Below the pieces are notes generated by a model. It was not told where the DNA came from, did not search any database, and saw nothing but the letters and a program-made list of their open reading frames with translations. A stretch of DNA of 64,000 bases from Amycolatopsis thermalba (GTDB lineage Bacteria > Actinomycetota > Actinomycetes > Mycobacteriales > Pseudonocardiaceae), in NCBI RefSeq assembly GCF_003385215.1, contig NZ_PQHW01000008.1:1-64000 (forward strand), written 5' to 3'. A program made the translations under genes and the position numbers. This document shows, one piece after another, positions 30,607-39,395 of this stretch (the first letter of the stretch is position 1; the number at the start of each line of letters is the position of its first letter).

Positions 30607-32291
30607 CCACGCTGGGAACAGCCGAGACGTTCAAGCGGGACTGGCTGGACGGCTTCGTCACCGCCTACGGCCGCGAGGTGCGCAAGGTGCCGGACGCCTA
30701 CGGCGTGCTCGGCCGGAACGTGCCCCGCCAGGGCAAGGTCGCCGTGATCATCGGCGGCGGCTGCGGCCACTACCCGGCGTTCGCCGGGCTCGTCGGGCCC
30801 GGCCTGGCCGACGCGGCGGTGGTCGGTGACGTGTTCACCAGCCCGAGCGCCGAGCAGGTCTACCGCACCGCCCGCGCCGCCGAGGGGGGCGCGGGGGTGC
30901 TGTTCGCCTACGGCAACTACGCCGGTGACGTCCTGCACTTCGGCCTCGCCGCGCGCCGGCTGGCCGCGGAGGGCATCGAGAGCCGCACCATCCTGATCAC
31001 CGACGACATCGCCAGCGGCCCGGCCGACGCGCCGGAGAAGCGCCGCGGGGTGGCCGGCGACTTCATCGTCTTCAAGGTCGCGGGTGCCGCGGCCGAGCGC
31101 GGGGACGACCTGGACGCGGTGTACGCGGCGGCGGTCAAGGCCAACGCGAACACCCGCACGTTCGGCGTGGCGTTCGGCGGCTGCACGCTGCCGGGGGCCG
31201 ATCAGCCGCTGTTCACCGTCGGCGAGTCCGAGATGGAGCTGGGGCTGGGCATCCACGGCGAGCCGGGGGTGCGGACCGTGGGCCGTCTCGGCGCGGCGGA
31301 GCTGGCCGACGAGCTGGTCGACGGCCTGCTGCCCGAGCTGCCGCGGGGCGACGGCCGGGTCGCGGTGCTGGTGAACGGCCTGGGCCGGACCAAGTACGAA
31401 GAGATGTTCGTGACCTACACCCGGATCCACGAGCGTCTCACCGCCGCCGGGCTGACCCCGGTGCACACCGAGGTCGGCGAGTTCGTCACGTCGCTGGACA
31501 TGGCCGGCGTCTCGTTGTCGGTGCTGGTGCTGGACGACGAGCTGGCCGAGCTGTACGGCGCGCCGTGCGACACCCCGGGCTACCGCAGCGGCGGCGCGAT
31601 CCTGGAGCCGGTCGAGCTGTCGTCCACCGTGGACAAGCAACTGGACCGGCCGGAGGGCGCGGGCGTCGAGGTCGTCGACCGCCTGCTGACCGCGGCCATG
31701 CGCAGCATCGAGGAGAACGAGCCGGAGCTGGGCCGTCTGGACGCGGTCGCGGCGGACGGTGACCACGGCCTGGGCATGACCCGCGGGATGCGGGCCGCCG
31801 TCTCGGCCGCGCGCGCGGCCGCCGGGTCGTCGGTGGCCGACACGCTGCTGGCCGCCGGGACCGCGCTCGCCGACGCCGCCGGCGGGGCTTCCGGTGCGCT
31901 GTACGGCGTGCTGCTCGCCGAGACCAGCGCCGGGCTGCGGGTGGACGAGATCACGACGGCGGTGGTCGCCGATGCCGTGGACGGCGCGGTGCGGGCGTTC
32001 ACCGAGCTGGGCAAGGCCGAGCTGGGCGAGAAGACCATGCTCGACGCGATCGAACCGTTCCGGCAGGCGCTGCGCAAGCAGGCCGAAGCCGGTGCCGCGC
32101 TGCCGGACGCGTGGCGCAAGGCCGCGCAGGCGGCCACGCTCGCCGCCGAGGAGACCGCGAACCTGGTGCCCGCCAAGGGGCGCGCGGCCCGGCTGGCGCA
32201 GCGCAGCAAGGGGCACGCCGACCCCGGCGCGACCTCGTTCGCCCTGATCGTCACGGCGATCGGGGAAGCTCTGAGCAAGGAGGGGAACTGA
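30603..32291 (+). CDS. Fused DhaK-DhaL dihydroxyacetone/erythrulose-type kinase
   Basis: A 562-residue ATP-dependent kinase. The DhaK domain (1-330) has GGGCGHYPAF (51-60), ITDDIASG and the covalent substrate His218 in GLGIHGEPG. The DhaL domain (about 355-562) has the Mg-binding D-x-D-H-G motif (ADGDHGLGM, near 385), AGGASGALYG and GHADPGA. This single-chain form occurs in dihydroxyacetone kinases and in the tetrulose kinases of actinobacterial erythritol/threitol pathways. Its coupling to an RpiB-type isomerase favours a C4 ketose, by inference. ATG overlaps the HAD stop; its stop overlaps the next ATG by one base. Confidence 0.9.
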   Translation: MTTLGTAETFKRDWLDGFVTAYGREVRKVPDAYGVLGRNVPRQGKVAVIIGGGCGHYPAFAGLVGPGLADAAVVGDVFTSPSAEQVYRTARAAEGGAGVLFAYGNYAGDVLHFGLAARRLAAEGIESRTILITDDIASGPADAPEKRRGVAGDFIVFKVAGAAAERGDDLDAVYAAAVKANANTRTFGVAFGGCTLPGADQPLFTVGESEMELGLGIHGEPGVRTVGRLGAAELADELVDGLLPELPRGDGRVAVLVNGLGRTKYEEMFVTYTRIHERLTAAGLTPVHTEVGEFVTSLDMAGVSLSVLVLDDELAELYGAPCDTPGYRSGGAILEPVELSSTVDKQLDRPEGAGVEVVDRLLTAAMRSIEENEPELGRLDAVAADGDHGLGMTRGMRAAVSAARAAAGSSVADTLLAAGTALADAAGGASGALYGVLLAETSAGLRVDEITTAVVADAVDGAVRAFTELGKAELGEKTMLDAIEPFRQALRKQAEAGAALPDAWRKAAQAATLAAEETANLVPAKGRAARLAQRSKGHADPGATSFALIVTAIGEALSKEGN

Positions 32292-32755
32292 TGCGGGTCG
32301 TGGTGGCCGCGGACAACGCCGGCGTGCTGCTGAAGAACGAGGTGCGGGACCTGCTGCGGAAGGACGAGCGGGTCACCGAGGTGATCGACCTGGGCGCGGA
32401 CAGCCCGGACGACGACCGCGCCTACCCGATCTTCGGCCTGGCGGCCGCGGAGAAGATCGCGAACGGCGAGGCCGACCGGGGTGTCCTGGTCTGCGGAACC
32501 GGCATCGGCGTGGCGATCTCGGCCAACAAGGTGCCTGGGGTGCGCGCCACGGTCGCCCACGATTCATACTCGGCCGAGCGGTCCGTGAAGTCGAACAACT
32601 GCCAGATCATCACCTTCGGTGCCCGGGTCATCGGAGCCGAGCTGGCGAAGAAGATCGTCACGGAGTGGCTGGGCTACACGTTCGACCCGGGTTCGCCCAG
32701 CGCGGCCAAGGTCGCGCACATCACCGAATACGAACAGGTCCACGCGGCCAGCTGA
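32291..32755 (+). CDS. RpiB/LacAB-type sugar-phosphate isomerase
   Basis: A 154-residue isomerase with the family nucleotide-free fold: AADNAG near the N-terminus (Asp8), catalytic base Cys68 in VLVCGTGIGVAISANK and His90 in AHDSYSAERS. The motif SNNCQIITFGARVIG is typical. RpiB homologues interconvert ribose/ribulose 5-phosphate. Those next to DhaK-type kinases act on tetrulose phosphates, giving erythrose 4-phosphate. ATG at 32291 has AAGGAGGGG upstream and shares a base with the kinase stop (TGATG). Confidence 0.9.
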   Translation: MRVVVAADNAGVLLKNEVRDLLRKDERVTEVIDLGADSPDDDRAYPIFGLAAAEKIANGEADRGVLVCGTGIGVAISANKVPGVRATVAHDSYSAERSVKSNNCQIITFGARVIGAELAKKIVTEWLGYTFDPGSPSAAKVAHITEYEQVHAAS

Positions 32756-32784
32756 GGCCCGGCGGGTTCAAGGAGGAGCCAGAA

Positions 32785-33816
32785 GTGCGCGTTCTCTGCG
32801 CGGGAGACGAGTTCGTCGGCAACAACCTGCTGGCCAACGCGGTCCGGGCCGAGCTGGCCACCGAGGTCGAGTTCAGCGAGCTGTCGCTGCCCTGGCCGGT
32901 CGAGCCGTTCGGGCCGGTCGGCGGGGTGCACGAGGCGAGTGGCACCGAGGAGCAGGTCATCGAGGCGCTGGCGGGGGCCGAGGTCGCGGTCACCCAGATG
33001 GCGCCGTTCACGAAGAAGGTGTTCGCCGCCGCGCCCGAGCTGAAGCTGGTGTCGGTGTGCCGGGGCGGGCCGGTGAACGTCGACCTCGCCGCCGCGACCG
33101 AGGCCGGCGTCGCCGTCACGTACGCGCCGGGCCGCAACGCGACGGCCGCGGCCGAGTTCGCGATCGGCATGATCCTCGCCGCCATGCGCCGCATCTCGAC
33201 CTCGTCGGCCGAGCTGCTCGGCGGCACCTGGCGCGGCGACTACTACGCCTACCCGAACGCCGGCCTCGAGCTGGAGGGCACCACGGTCGGCCTGGTCGGC
33301 TACGGCGCCATCGGCTCGCGGGTGGCCAAGGTGCTGGTCGCGTTCGGCTCGAAGGTGCTGGTCGCCGACCCCTACGCCAAGCCGGAGCAGATCGCCGCGG
33401 ACGGGGCCGAGCTGGTCGAGCTGGACGACCTGCTGCGGCGCAGCGCGGTGGTCAGCCTGCACGCCCGGCTGACCGACGAGACCCGCCACCTGATCAACGC
33501 CGAGCGCCTGGCCCTGCTGCCCGAAGGCGCGGTGCTGGTCAACTCCGCCCGCGGCGGGCTGCTGGACTACGCGCCGCTGCCCGGCCTGCTGAAGTCCGGC
33601 CGGCTGGGTGCCCTGGCGCTGGACGTCTACGACGTCGAACCGCCGCCCGCGGACTGGGCCCTGCGTGACGCGCCGAACGTCATCGCGACGCCGCACCTGG
33701 CGGGTGCCAGCCGCCAGACCGCGGAGCGAGCCGCGCGGATCGTCGCCGCCGAGGTGGGCCGCTACGCCCGTGGGGAGAAGCTGGCCAACGTCGCCAACCC
33801 GGATGTGCTCCGATGA
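32785..33816 (+). CDS. D-isomer-specific 2-hydroxyacid dehydrogenase
   Basis: A 343-residue NAD(P)-dependent dehydrogenase of the SerA/GyaR superfamily: Rossmann motif GYGAIG (172-177), catalytic Arg256 (NSARGG), Glu in DVYDVEPPP and His304 (TPHLAG). GTG at 32785 has AAGGAGG 8 nt upstream. It would interconvert a 2-keto acid or a related hydroxy-ketone and an alcohol. Its presence among sugar kinases suggests oxidation or reduction of a sugar-derived acid; it is the only dehydrogenase in the locus. Overlaps the next kinase gene by 4 bp. Confidence 0.88.
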   Translation: MRVLCAGDEFVGNNLLANAVRAELATEVEFSELSLPWPVEPFGPVGGVHEASGTEEQVIEALAGAEVAVTQMAPFTKKVFAAAPELKLVSVCRGGPVNVDLAAATEAGVAVTYAPGRNATAAAEFAIGMILAAMRRISTSSAELLGGTWRGDYYAYPNAGLELEGTTVGLVGYGAIGSRVAKVLVAFGSKVLVADPYAKPEQIAADGAELVELDDLLRRSAVVSLHARLTDETRHLINAERLALLPEGAVLVNSARGGLLDYAPLPGLLKSGRLGALALDVYDVEPPPADWALRDAPNVIATPHLAGASRQTAERAARIVAAEVGRYARGEKLANVANPDVLR

Positions 33817-35261
33817 TCATCGGCGTCGACATCGGTACTTCACTGACGAAGGCCGTCGTCTTCGACGAGGCCGGGGTGTCGCTGCACCAGGCCTGCACGC
33901 CGTCCGAGGTGCACCACCTGTCCGGCGGCCGGGTCGAGCAGGACCTCGACCAGGTCGTCGGCACGGTCGCGACCGTCGTGCGCGAGGTCGCGGCGAAGCT
34001 GGACGCCCCGGTCACCGCGCTCGCGCTGACCGGCCAGGGCGATGGCGTGTGGCTCCGTGACGAGGACGGCAACGCGGTGCGCCCGGCCATCTCGTGGCTC
34101 GACGGCCGGGCCAACGCGCTGCTCGCGAAGTGGCAGGCCGACGGCGTTTCCCGGGAGGTGTTCCGGCGCACCGGCTCGGGCATGTTCCCCGGCTGCGCGG
34201 CCGCCATCCTGTCCTATCTGGACACCCACGAGCCCGAGGTGCTGGACCGGGCCGCCGTGGCCGGGTACTGCGTCGACGCCGTGGTGCAGCGGCTGACCGG
34301 TGAGATCACGGTCGACGTCTCCGACGCGTCCCTGCCGTTCCTCGACCCGAAGACGCGCCGCTACGACGAGGACGCCATCGCCGCCGTCGGGTTGTCCCAC
34401 CGGCGTAGTCTGCTGGCCGAACCGGCGCCGCCGAAGGCCGTGTTCGCGCTGAACCGCCGCGGCGCCGAACTCCTCGGGCTGTCCGAGGGGCTGCCGGTCA
34501 CCGCCGGCCCGTTCGACCTGCCGGCCAGCGCGATCGGCGCGGGTGTGCGGGCGCCGGGTGACGGCATCCTCACCGCGGGCACCACCCTGGCCTGCCAGGT
34601 GCTCACCGACAACGCCGAGTTCGACGGCGAGGGCGAGCCGGCCGGGATGTTCCTGTCCACGCCCACGCCCGGCGAATACCTGCACGCGATGCCGGCGATG
34701 GTGGGCACCGCGAGCATCGACTGGATCTGCCGTCTGCTGGGCATCGAGGTCACCCAGATCGGGTCGCTGCTCGCGCAGAGCCCGCCCGGTGCCGCCGGGG
34801 TGCGGGCGCTGCCGTTCCTGTCCGCGTCCGGGGAGCGGGCGCCGTTCGTCGACGCGTCCGCGCGGGCGCAGTTCGCCGGGCTGAGCCTGGAGCACGGGCG
34901 GGCGGACATGGTGCGCGCGTTGTGCGAGTCGATCGCGTACGCGGCGCGGCACTGCTTTGAAGCCGCCGGGCTATCCGGCCGGTTGTACGCGTGCGGCGGC
35001 GGGGTGCGCTCCGCCGAGTGGACGCAGATCTTCGCCGACGTGCTCGGCCGCCCGATCGTGATCCCGAGCGATCCGGGCGTCGGGGCGCGGGGTGCCGTCC
35101 TGGTCGCGGCCGAGGCGCTGAACCAGCCGTACGACGCGGAGCTGTGGGCGAGCAGCTCGCGGACCGTGTCGCCGGTGCCCGAAAATGTCGAGTTCTACCA
35201 GGGCGGTTACGCGGACTACCAGGCTTCGCTGACCGCCGCGCGAGGGTTGTGGCGACTGTGA
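33813..35261 (+). CDS. FGGY-family carbohydrate kinase 2
   Basis: A 482-residue FGGY kinase distinct from the one at 25668. Motifs: GVDIGTSLTKAVVFD (phosphate 1), ALTGQGDGVWL, ISWLDGRANALL (substrate loop), TAGTTLACQV (phosphate 2), the SGERAPFVDASARAQF loop and ACGGGVRSAEWTQI (adenosine). The WLDGRA and ERAPF blocks resemble erythritol, xylulose and AI-2 kinases. ATG at 33813 overlaps the dehydrogenase stop (ATGA). With the class II aldolase next, a ketose 1-phosphate product is plausible. Confidence 0.88.
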   Translation: MIIGVDIGTSLTKAVVFDEAGVSLHQACTPSEVHHLSGGRVEQDLDQVVGTVATVVREVAAKLDAPVTALALTGQGDGVWLRDEDGNAVRPAISWLDGRANALLAKWQADGVSREVFRRTGSGMFPGCAAAILSYLDTHEPEVLDRAAVAGYCVDAVVQRLTGEITVDVSDASLPFLDPKTRRYDEDAIAAVGLSHRRSLLAEPAPPKAVFALNRRGAELLGLSEGLPVTAGPFDLPASAIGAGVRAPGDGILTAGTTLACQVLTDNAEFDGEGEPAGMFLSTPTPGEYLHAMPAMVGTASIDWICRLLGIEVTQIGSLLAQSPPGAAGVRALPFLSASGERAPFVDASARAQFAGLSLEHGRADMVRALCESIAYAARHCFEAAGLSGRLYACGGGVRSAEWTQIFADVLGRPIVIPSDPGVGARGAVLVAAEALNQPYDAELWASSSRTVSPVPENVEFYQGGYADYQASLTAARGLWRL

Positions 35262-35908
35262 TCCTGGCCGACGAACGGCGAGCGGTGTGCGAGTACGCGC
35301 GGCGGTTGACCGCCGACGGGCTCGTGGTGGGCACCTCGGGCAACATCTCCGCCCGCTCGGGCGAGCTGATCGCGATGACGCCCACCGGGGTGGACTACGG
35401 CGTGCTGACACCGGAGGACATCCCGGTGGTGTCGCTCGACGGGGCCATTGTGGAGGGCAAGCTGCGGCCCACCAGCGAGATGCCGATGCACCTGTCGGTG
35501 TACACGAAGGCGACCGATCCGGACGGCGCGCCGATCACCGGGATCGTGCACACGCACTCGGTGCACGCGACCGCGGTGTCCACTTTGGTCGACGAGGTGC
35601 CCGCGGTGCACTACATGCTGGCGGCGATCGGCCCGTCCGCGCGGGTCGCCCGGTACGCGACGTACGGCACGGAGGAGCTGGCGGAGTCGATGCTCGCCGC
35701 CTTGGAAGGCCGCCGGGGCTGTCTGCTGGGCAACCACGGCACGATCACCTACGGTGACGGTCTGGCGGCCGCCTACAGCCGTGCCGAGCAGCTGGAGTGG
35801 CTGTGTCAGGTGTGGCTGCTGGCTCGTTCGGCCGGCAGCCCGCGGTTGTTGCCGTCCGAGGAGATCGCCCACGTGGTCGAGAAGTTGCGGGGGTACGGGC
35901 AGAAATAG
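35258..35908 (+). CDS. Class II (AraD/FucA-type) aldolase
   Basis: A 216-residue zinc aldolase or epimerase. Motifs match L-fuculose-1-phosphate aldolase: GTSGNISAR (25-33, phosphate site), catalytic Glu74 in TSEMPMH and Zn ligands His98 and His100 (VHTHS) and His160 (LGNHGTI). It would cleave a ketose 1-phosphate to dihydroxyacetone phosphate and an aldehyde. GTG at 35258 overlaps the kinase stop (GTGA). Last gene of the tightly coupled plus-strand operon. Confidence 0.9.
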   Translation: MILADERRAVCEYARRLTADGLVVGTSGNISARSGELIAMTPTGVDYGVLTPEDIPVVSLDGAIVEGKLRPTSEMPMHLSVYTKATDPDGAPITGIVHTHSVHATAVSTLVDEVPAVHYMLAAIGPSARVARYATYGTEELAESMLAALEGRRGCLLGNHGTITYGDGLAAAYSRAEQLEWLCQVWLLARSAGSPRLLPSEEIAHVVEKLRGYGQK

Positions 35909-35945
35909 CTCGCGCGACGCGGGCGCGGACGGCATCCTGGGCCGG

Positions 35946-36437
35946 GTGGAGGAAATCGTCACCCATCTCGAGATGTCCAGCCCCGCCGACCTGCGCCCGG
36001 CGCCGCCCGTGCCGGGGGTGTCGGCCGAGCACGTGCCCGCCGACTCCCCGCTGGTCCGCCCGACGACCGTGCGGATCGGGAAGCCGTACAACTGGCCCAG
36101 CTCCCGCTGGTCCGACGACGACTGGGCGTCGTACCTGGCCCGCGAGGGACGGCAGTGCGTGCTGATCCGCTACCTGAGCGAAGTCGCCGGCCTGGCGGAC
36201 TACCAATCCCACGGCGACGGCGAAGTCGAGATCACCACGTTCGGCCTGGTGCCGGAGTACGTGGGCAAGGGCATCGGCGGGTACGCCCTGACCCTGGCGA
36301 TCGAGCAGGCGTGGCAGTGCGGCCCGGACGTCCGCCGCGTCTGGCTGCACACCTCGGACCTGGATCACCCACACGCCCTGCCGAACTACCACCGCCGGGG
36401 ATTCCGCACGTTCCGCACCACACGCGGACAGCGTTAA
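35946..36437 (+). CDS. GNAT-family N-acetyltransferase
   Basis: A 163-residue acetyltransferase. The acetyl-CoA loop is VPEYVGKGIGGYALTLAIEQAW and motif B holds NYHRRGFRTFRT, preceded by VWLHTSDLDHPHAL. GTG at 35946 is used; ATG at 35973 is an alternative. It lies 37 bp after the aldolase and may read through from that operon, but nothing ties it functionally to sugar use. It ends in TAA, which is rare here, and is followed by a small CCTGCC/GGCAGG hairpin (36445-36458). Confidence 0.82.
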   Translation: MEEIVTHLEMSSPADLRPAPPVPGVSAEHVPADSPLVRPTTVRIGKPYNWPSSRWSDDDWASYLAREGRQCVLIRYLSEVAGLADYQSHGDGEVEITTFGLVPEYVGKGIGGYALTLAIEQAWQCGPDVRRVWLHTSDLDHPHALPNYHRRGFRTFRTTRGQR

Positions 36438-36458
36438 CCGTCCTCCTGCCCCGGCAGG

Positions 36459-36506
36459 GGTGTGGAAGCCGGTCTTCAGCTGCACGAACATGATCCGCTC
36501 GGGCAC
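36459..36506 (-). pseudogene. N-terminal remnant of a small gene beside the IS element
   Basis: Reading from a GTG at 36506 gives VPERIMFVQLKTGFHT before the frame drifts into Gly/Ala-rich sequence. The peptide looks like the start of a short conserved actinobacterial protein. Its natural continuation and upstream region are absent, and the IS element begins 13 bp upstream. It is probably a gene broken by insertion and deletion. Family identity is not certain. Confidence 0.35.
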
Positions 36507-36518
36507 GGCATCCCCTAA

Positions 36519-37403
36519 GGGCTGTCTCGTAACTGGTGTTGTGGTTGGTGGGGCTAGTGGTTGGGTCAGGCTGTGAGGATGATGTTGTGGAGGTTCGCGA
36601 TTCCGGAGACGGTGTCGGCGAGCGTGCTTGCGGCGCGGCGGTAGTCTCGCAGGATTTTGAAGTTCTTTATCCGGGAAAGGACATGTCGACGCGGGCGCGG
36701 ACCTTGCGGTGGACGGTGTTGAGATGTTCCTTCCAGTGCGGGAGGTCGCTGCCGTCGCGGGGTTTGCGGTAGGGCATGACGACCTCGGGGTTTCCTTGGT
36801 AGCCGCCATCGGCAATGATCGGCCGGTCGGCGAGTTGCTCGGCGATGCCGGAGTCGCGGTAGGCAGTGCAGTCGTTGCGGCTGCCTGGTTGCGGGTCGCC
36901 GGTGGCGATCACCAGCCGGGTCTCGGGGTCGATCGCGACCTGCACGTTGGTGGAGTACCGGTAGTTCTTCGACGGCGTGGCCAGCCGGTGATCGCGGGTC
37001 GGGACGAGGGTGCCGTCCACGATCGCGACCGCATCGATCCGGCGTTTGCGGACCGGGGCCAGCGCCAGCAGCGGTCCGACCGTGTCGATCACCCGATGAG
37101 CCGCGGAATGCGACACGCCGAACAGCGGCCCGATCTGGCGCATCGTCAGGTTCGTCCGCCAGTAGGTCGCCACCAGCAGAACGCGGTCGGCCAGCGGCAA
37201 CGCCCACTGTCGGCCTGGTCGGCCGTCCGCGATTCCGTCCCCGCCTCGCTTGGAGACCAGCCGCACGAGCGTGCGGAACTGGGCCGGCTCCAGCCCGGTG
37301 AACGGGCCAATCCACTCCGGCCGCGACGCTGTGATCACCCGCACCACAGCATCATGATCAACTACCGGATCAGCTAGCCCGGCACCGGGTTACGAGACAT
37401 CCC
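36519..37403 (-). mobile_element. IS5-type insertion sequence
   Basis: Terminal inverted repeats GGGCTGTCTCGTAAC (36519-36533) and its complement with one mismatch (37389-37403) bound an 885-bp element with one transposase gene on the minus strand. The similarity extends outward over CTAA/TTAG, so target duplication and repeat ends cannot be separated by eye. Size, ends and transposase fold fit IS5-family elements of actinomycetes. Confidence 0.87.
36566..37347 (-). pseudogene. DDE transposase of the IS element, frameshifted
   Basis: The main frame (GTG at 37347, 226 residues) has the HTH (LTMRQIGPLFGVSHSAAHRVID) and two catalytic Asp motifs (AIVDGTLVP; IIADGGYQGN). It ends prematurely after RARVDMSFPG. 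The expected C-terminus (HVLSRIKNFKILRDYRR..IANLHNIILTA) continues in another frame to 36566. Restoring one base between 36686 and 36685 joins the two at the codon where the third catalytic residue (Glu) should be. Probably inactive unless recoding occurs. Confidence 0.82.
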
Positions 37404-37518
37404 TTAGCACCGGTGTTACTGGGCAACGTGGCGTTGCCCCGGAGAAGCAGCACTGGTCAAGCCGTGGCCGATTCGGCGTGCACGAGTACCGGAGCGCCCT
37501 CGAGCAAGTGCGCGCCAG

Positions 37519-38952
37519 TCAGAACTGGTAGTACAGGAACGGGCTGAACGTCCCGTTCGCCACCAGGATCGCCGCGTACAGTGCGCCCACCGTCATCACG
37601 CCGATGCGCAGCCCCACGGCGCCGCGGGTTCGGGCGGACTCCAGCAGCGGGCCGGTCACCGGGTGGGCCGGCAGCGCGAAGATCGCCAGCGCCGCGATCA
37701 GGATGACCACCCGCTGGTTCGTCAGCGCCGCCTCGACGACGTCCGTCAGGCCGTCGAAATCGGGGACCAGCATGTGGCCGATCATGGTGAACGCGTGCCC
37801 GATGTCGGCGGACTTGAAGAACACCCACCCGAACACGACGAGCACCAGCGTCAGGATCCGCCGTCCGACCCGCGCCGCCACCGCCGGCGGCGTCCGGTCC
37901 CAGCCGAACCGGCGCTCGATGATCAGCAGCAGCCCGTGGTAGCAGCCCCACACCACGAACGTCCAGTTCGCGCCGTGCCAGAAGCCCGTCAGCACGAACA
38001 CGATGCACAGGTTCCGGTACGTCTTCGCCGCGCCGGCGCGGTTGCCGCCGAGCGGGATGTAGACGTAGTCGCGGAACCAGCGGCTCAGCGACATGTGCCA
38101 GCGCCGCCAGAACTCCGTCACCGTCACCGACGAGTACGGCCGCGCGAAGTTCTCCGGCAGCCGGAACCCGAGCATCCGGCCCAGCCCGATCGCCATGTCG
38201 GAGTAGCCGGAGAAGTCGAAGTACAGCTGCAGCGTGTACCCGACCGCGCCGAGCCACGCGATCGCGAACGTCATGTCCTCGGCGGAGGTCGCGAAGCACG
38301 CCTCGACCATCGGGCTCAGCGAGTCCGCGATGATCGCCTTCTTGCACAGACCGAGCGCGAACCGCGGGAAGCCGGCGGCGATGTCGTCCAGCCGGTGCGA
38401 CCGCTGCTGCGGCAGCTGGTCCGCGATCTCCCGGTACCGCACGATCGGCCCGGCGACGAGCTGCGGGAACATCGCGATGTAGGTCACGAACGACACCGGG
38501 TTCCGCAGCGCCCGCCGTTCCCCGCGGTAGATGTCGACGACGTAGGAGATGTGGTGGAACGTGAAGAACGAGATGCCGATCGGCAACGCGAGCTGCGCCA
38601 CCGGGAACGAACCGCCGAAGAGCTGGGTGAAGTAGTCGATCTGCTGCGTGGCGAACCCGGCGTACTTCCAGACCACCAGGATGCCGACGTCGAAGCAGAT
38701 GACCGCGATCAGCAGCAAGCGTTTGCGGCTCGAGCGGGGTTCCCACGCGTTCGGTTCGAGGGCGGTGCCCGCCGCGAAGTTGACCACCATGCAGGCCAGC
38801 AGCAGGAGGGTGAACGCGCCCGCGCCGCTGGCGTAGAAGATCAGGCTGGCGACCGCGATGATGCCGTTCCGCCAGCTCCTCGGCAGCACCAGCACGGCGA
38901 GCAGCGTCGCCGGCAGGAAGTACCAGAGGAACAGCGGTGAAGCGAACGACAT
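37519..38952 (-). CDS. MBOAT-family O-acyltransferase (AlgI/DltB-like)
   Basis: A 477-residue polytopic membrane acyltransferase with 10-12 hydrophobic segments. The conserved AlgI block is present: LYFDFSGYSDMAIGLGRMLGF, FWRRWHMSLSRWFRDYVYIPLGGNR and the catalytic His in LTGFWHGANWTF. Such proteins move acyl groups across the membrane to extracellular polymers together with an SGNH partner. The candidate partner is encoded at 19962-21296, not next to it. ATG at 38952. The 116 bp between its stop and the IS contain no gene. Confidence 0.9.
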   Translation of the reverse strand: MSFASPLFLWYFLPATLLAVLVLPRSWRNGIIAVASLIFYASGAGAFTLLLLACMVVNFAAGTALEPNAWEPRSSRKRLLLIAVICFDVGILVVWKYAGFATQQIDYFTQLFGGSFPVAQLALPIGISFFTFHHISYVVDIYRGERRALRNPVSFVTYIAMFPQLVAGPIVRYREIADQLPQQRSHRLDDIAAGFPRFALGLCKKAIIADSLSPMVEACFATSAEDMTFAIAWLGAVGYTLQLYFDFSGYSDMAIGLGRMLGFRLPENFARPYSSVTVTEFWRRWHMSLSRWFRDYVYIPLGGNRAGAAKTYRNLCIVFVLTGFWHGANWTFVVWGCYHGLLLIIERRFGWDRTPPAVAARVGRRILTLVLVVFGWVFFKSADIGHAFTMIGHMLVPDFDGLTDVVEAALTNQRVVILIAALAIFALPAHPVTGPLLESARTRGAVGLRIGVMTVGALYAAILVANGTFSPFLYYQF

Positions 38953-39172
38953 CGACCTGGGGTCCCCCTGTGCAACCGGATCAGCGCACTGACCTTAACC
39001 GACGAGGTTGGCCCGAAGGAGTGAAACTCACCGCTTCGCGAGGGGGCGTGTGAAGTTCCCCTCCGACGGCGAGGAGCGGCAGCCGGGGCCGTGCACACGG
39101 CGCGGCTGCGCCGGCAACGGCGCACCCTGAAACCACCGAACGGTGGTGGGGATCGGTGGCCCTGCGACAGCT

Positions 39173-39395
39173 GCGGCGGCACCGCTCAGTGGTGCCGCCG
39201 CCAGCCTTGCGGCCGCCGCGGGGGCACTCCACGTGGCGGCCGCGATCGGGGACACCGCTGCCGGGGACGGGGCGTGCGTCAGGCGTGGCCCGTGACGCGG
39301 CGGCGCTTGACGACCGCCGCCAGCCTTGCGGGCCGCGGCGGGCACCGCTCAGACGCGGCCCGTCACGCGGCGGCGTCTTGCTACCTCCGCCAGCA
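39173..39395. repeat. Imperfect repeats including copies of the rlmB 3' end
   Basis: The 396-bp gap 38953-39348 has no gene. It holds a perfect hairpin GCGGCGGCACC/GGTGCCGCCGC (39173-39183 with 39191-39201), two copies of CGCCGCCAGCCTTGCGG (39196 and 39318 regions), and a degenerate copy (about 39283-39325) of the rlmB tail (39350-39395, GGCCCGTCACGCGGCGGCG). This looks like slipped duplication outward from the rlmB stop. Confidence 0.55.
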
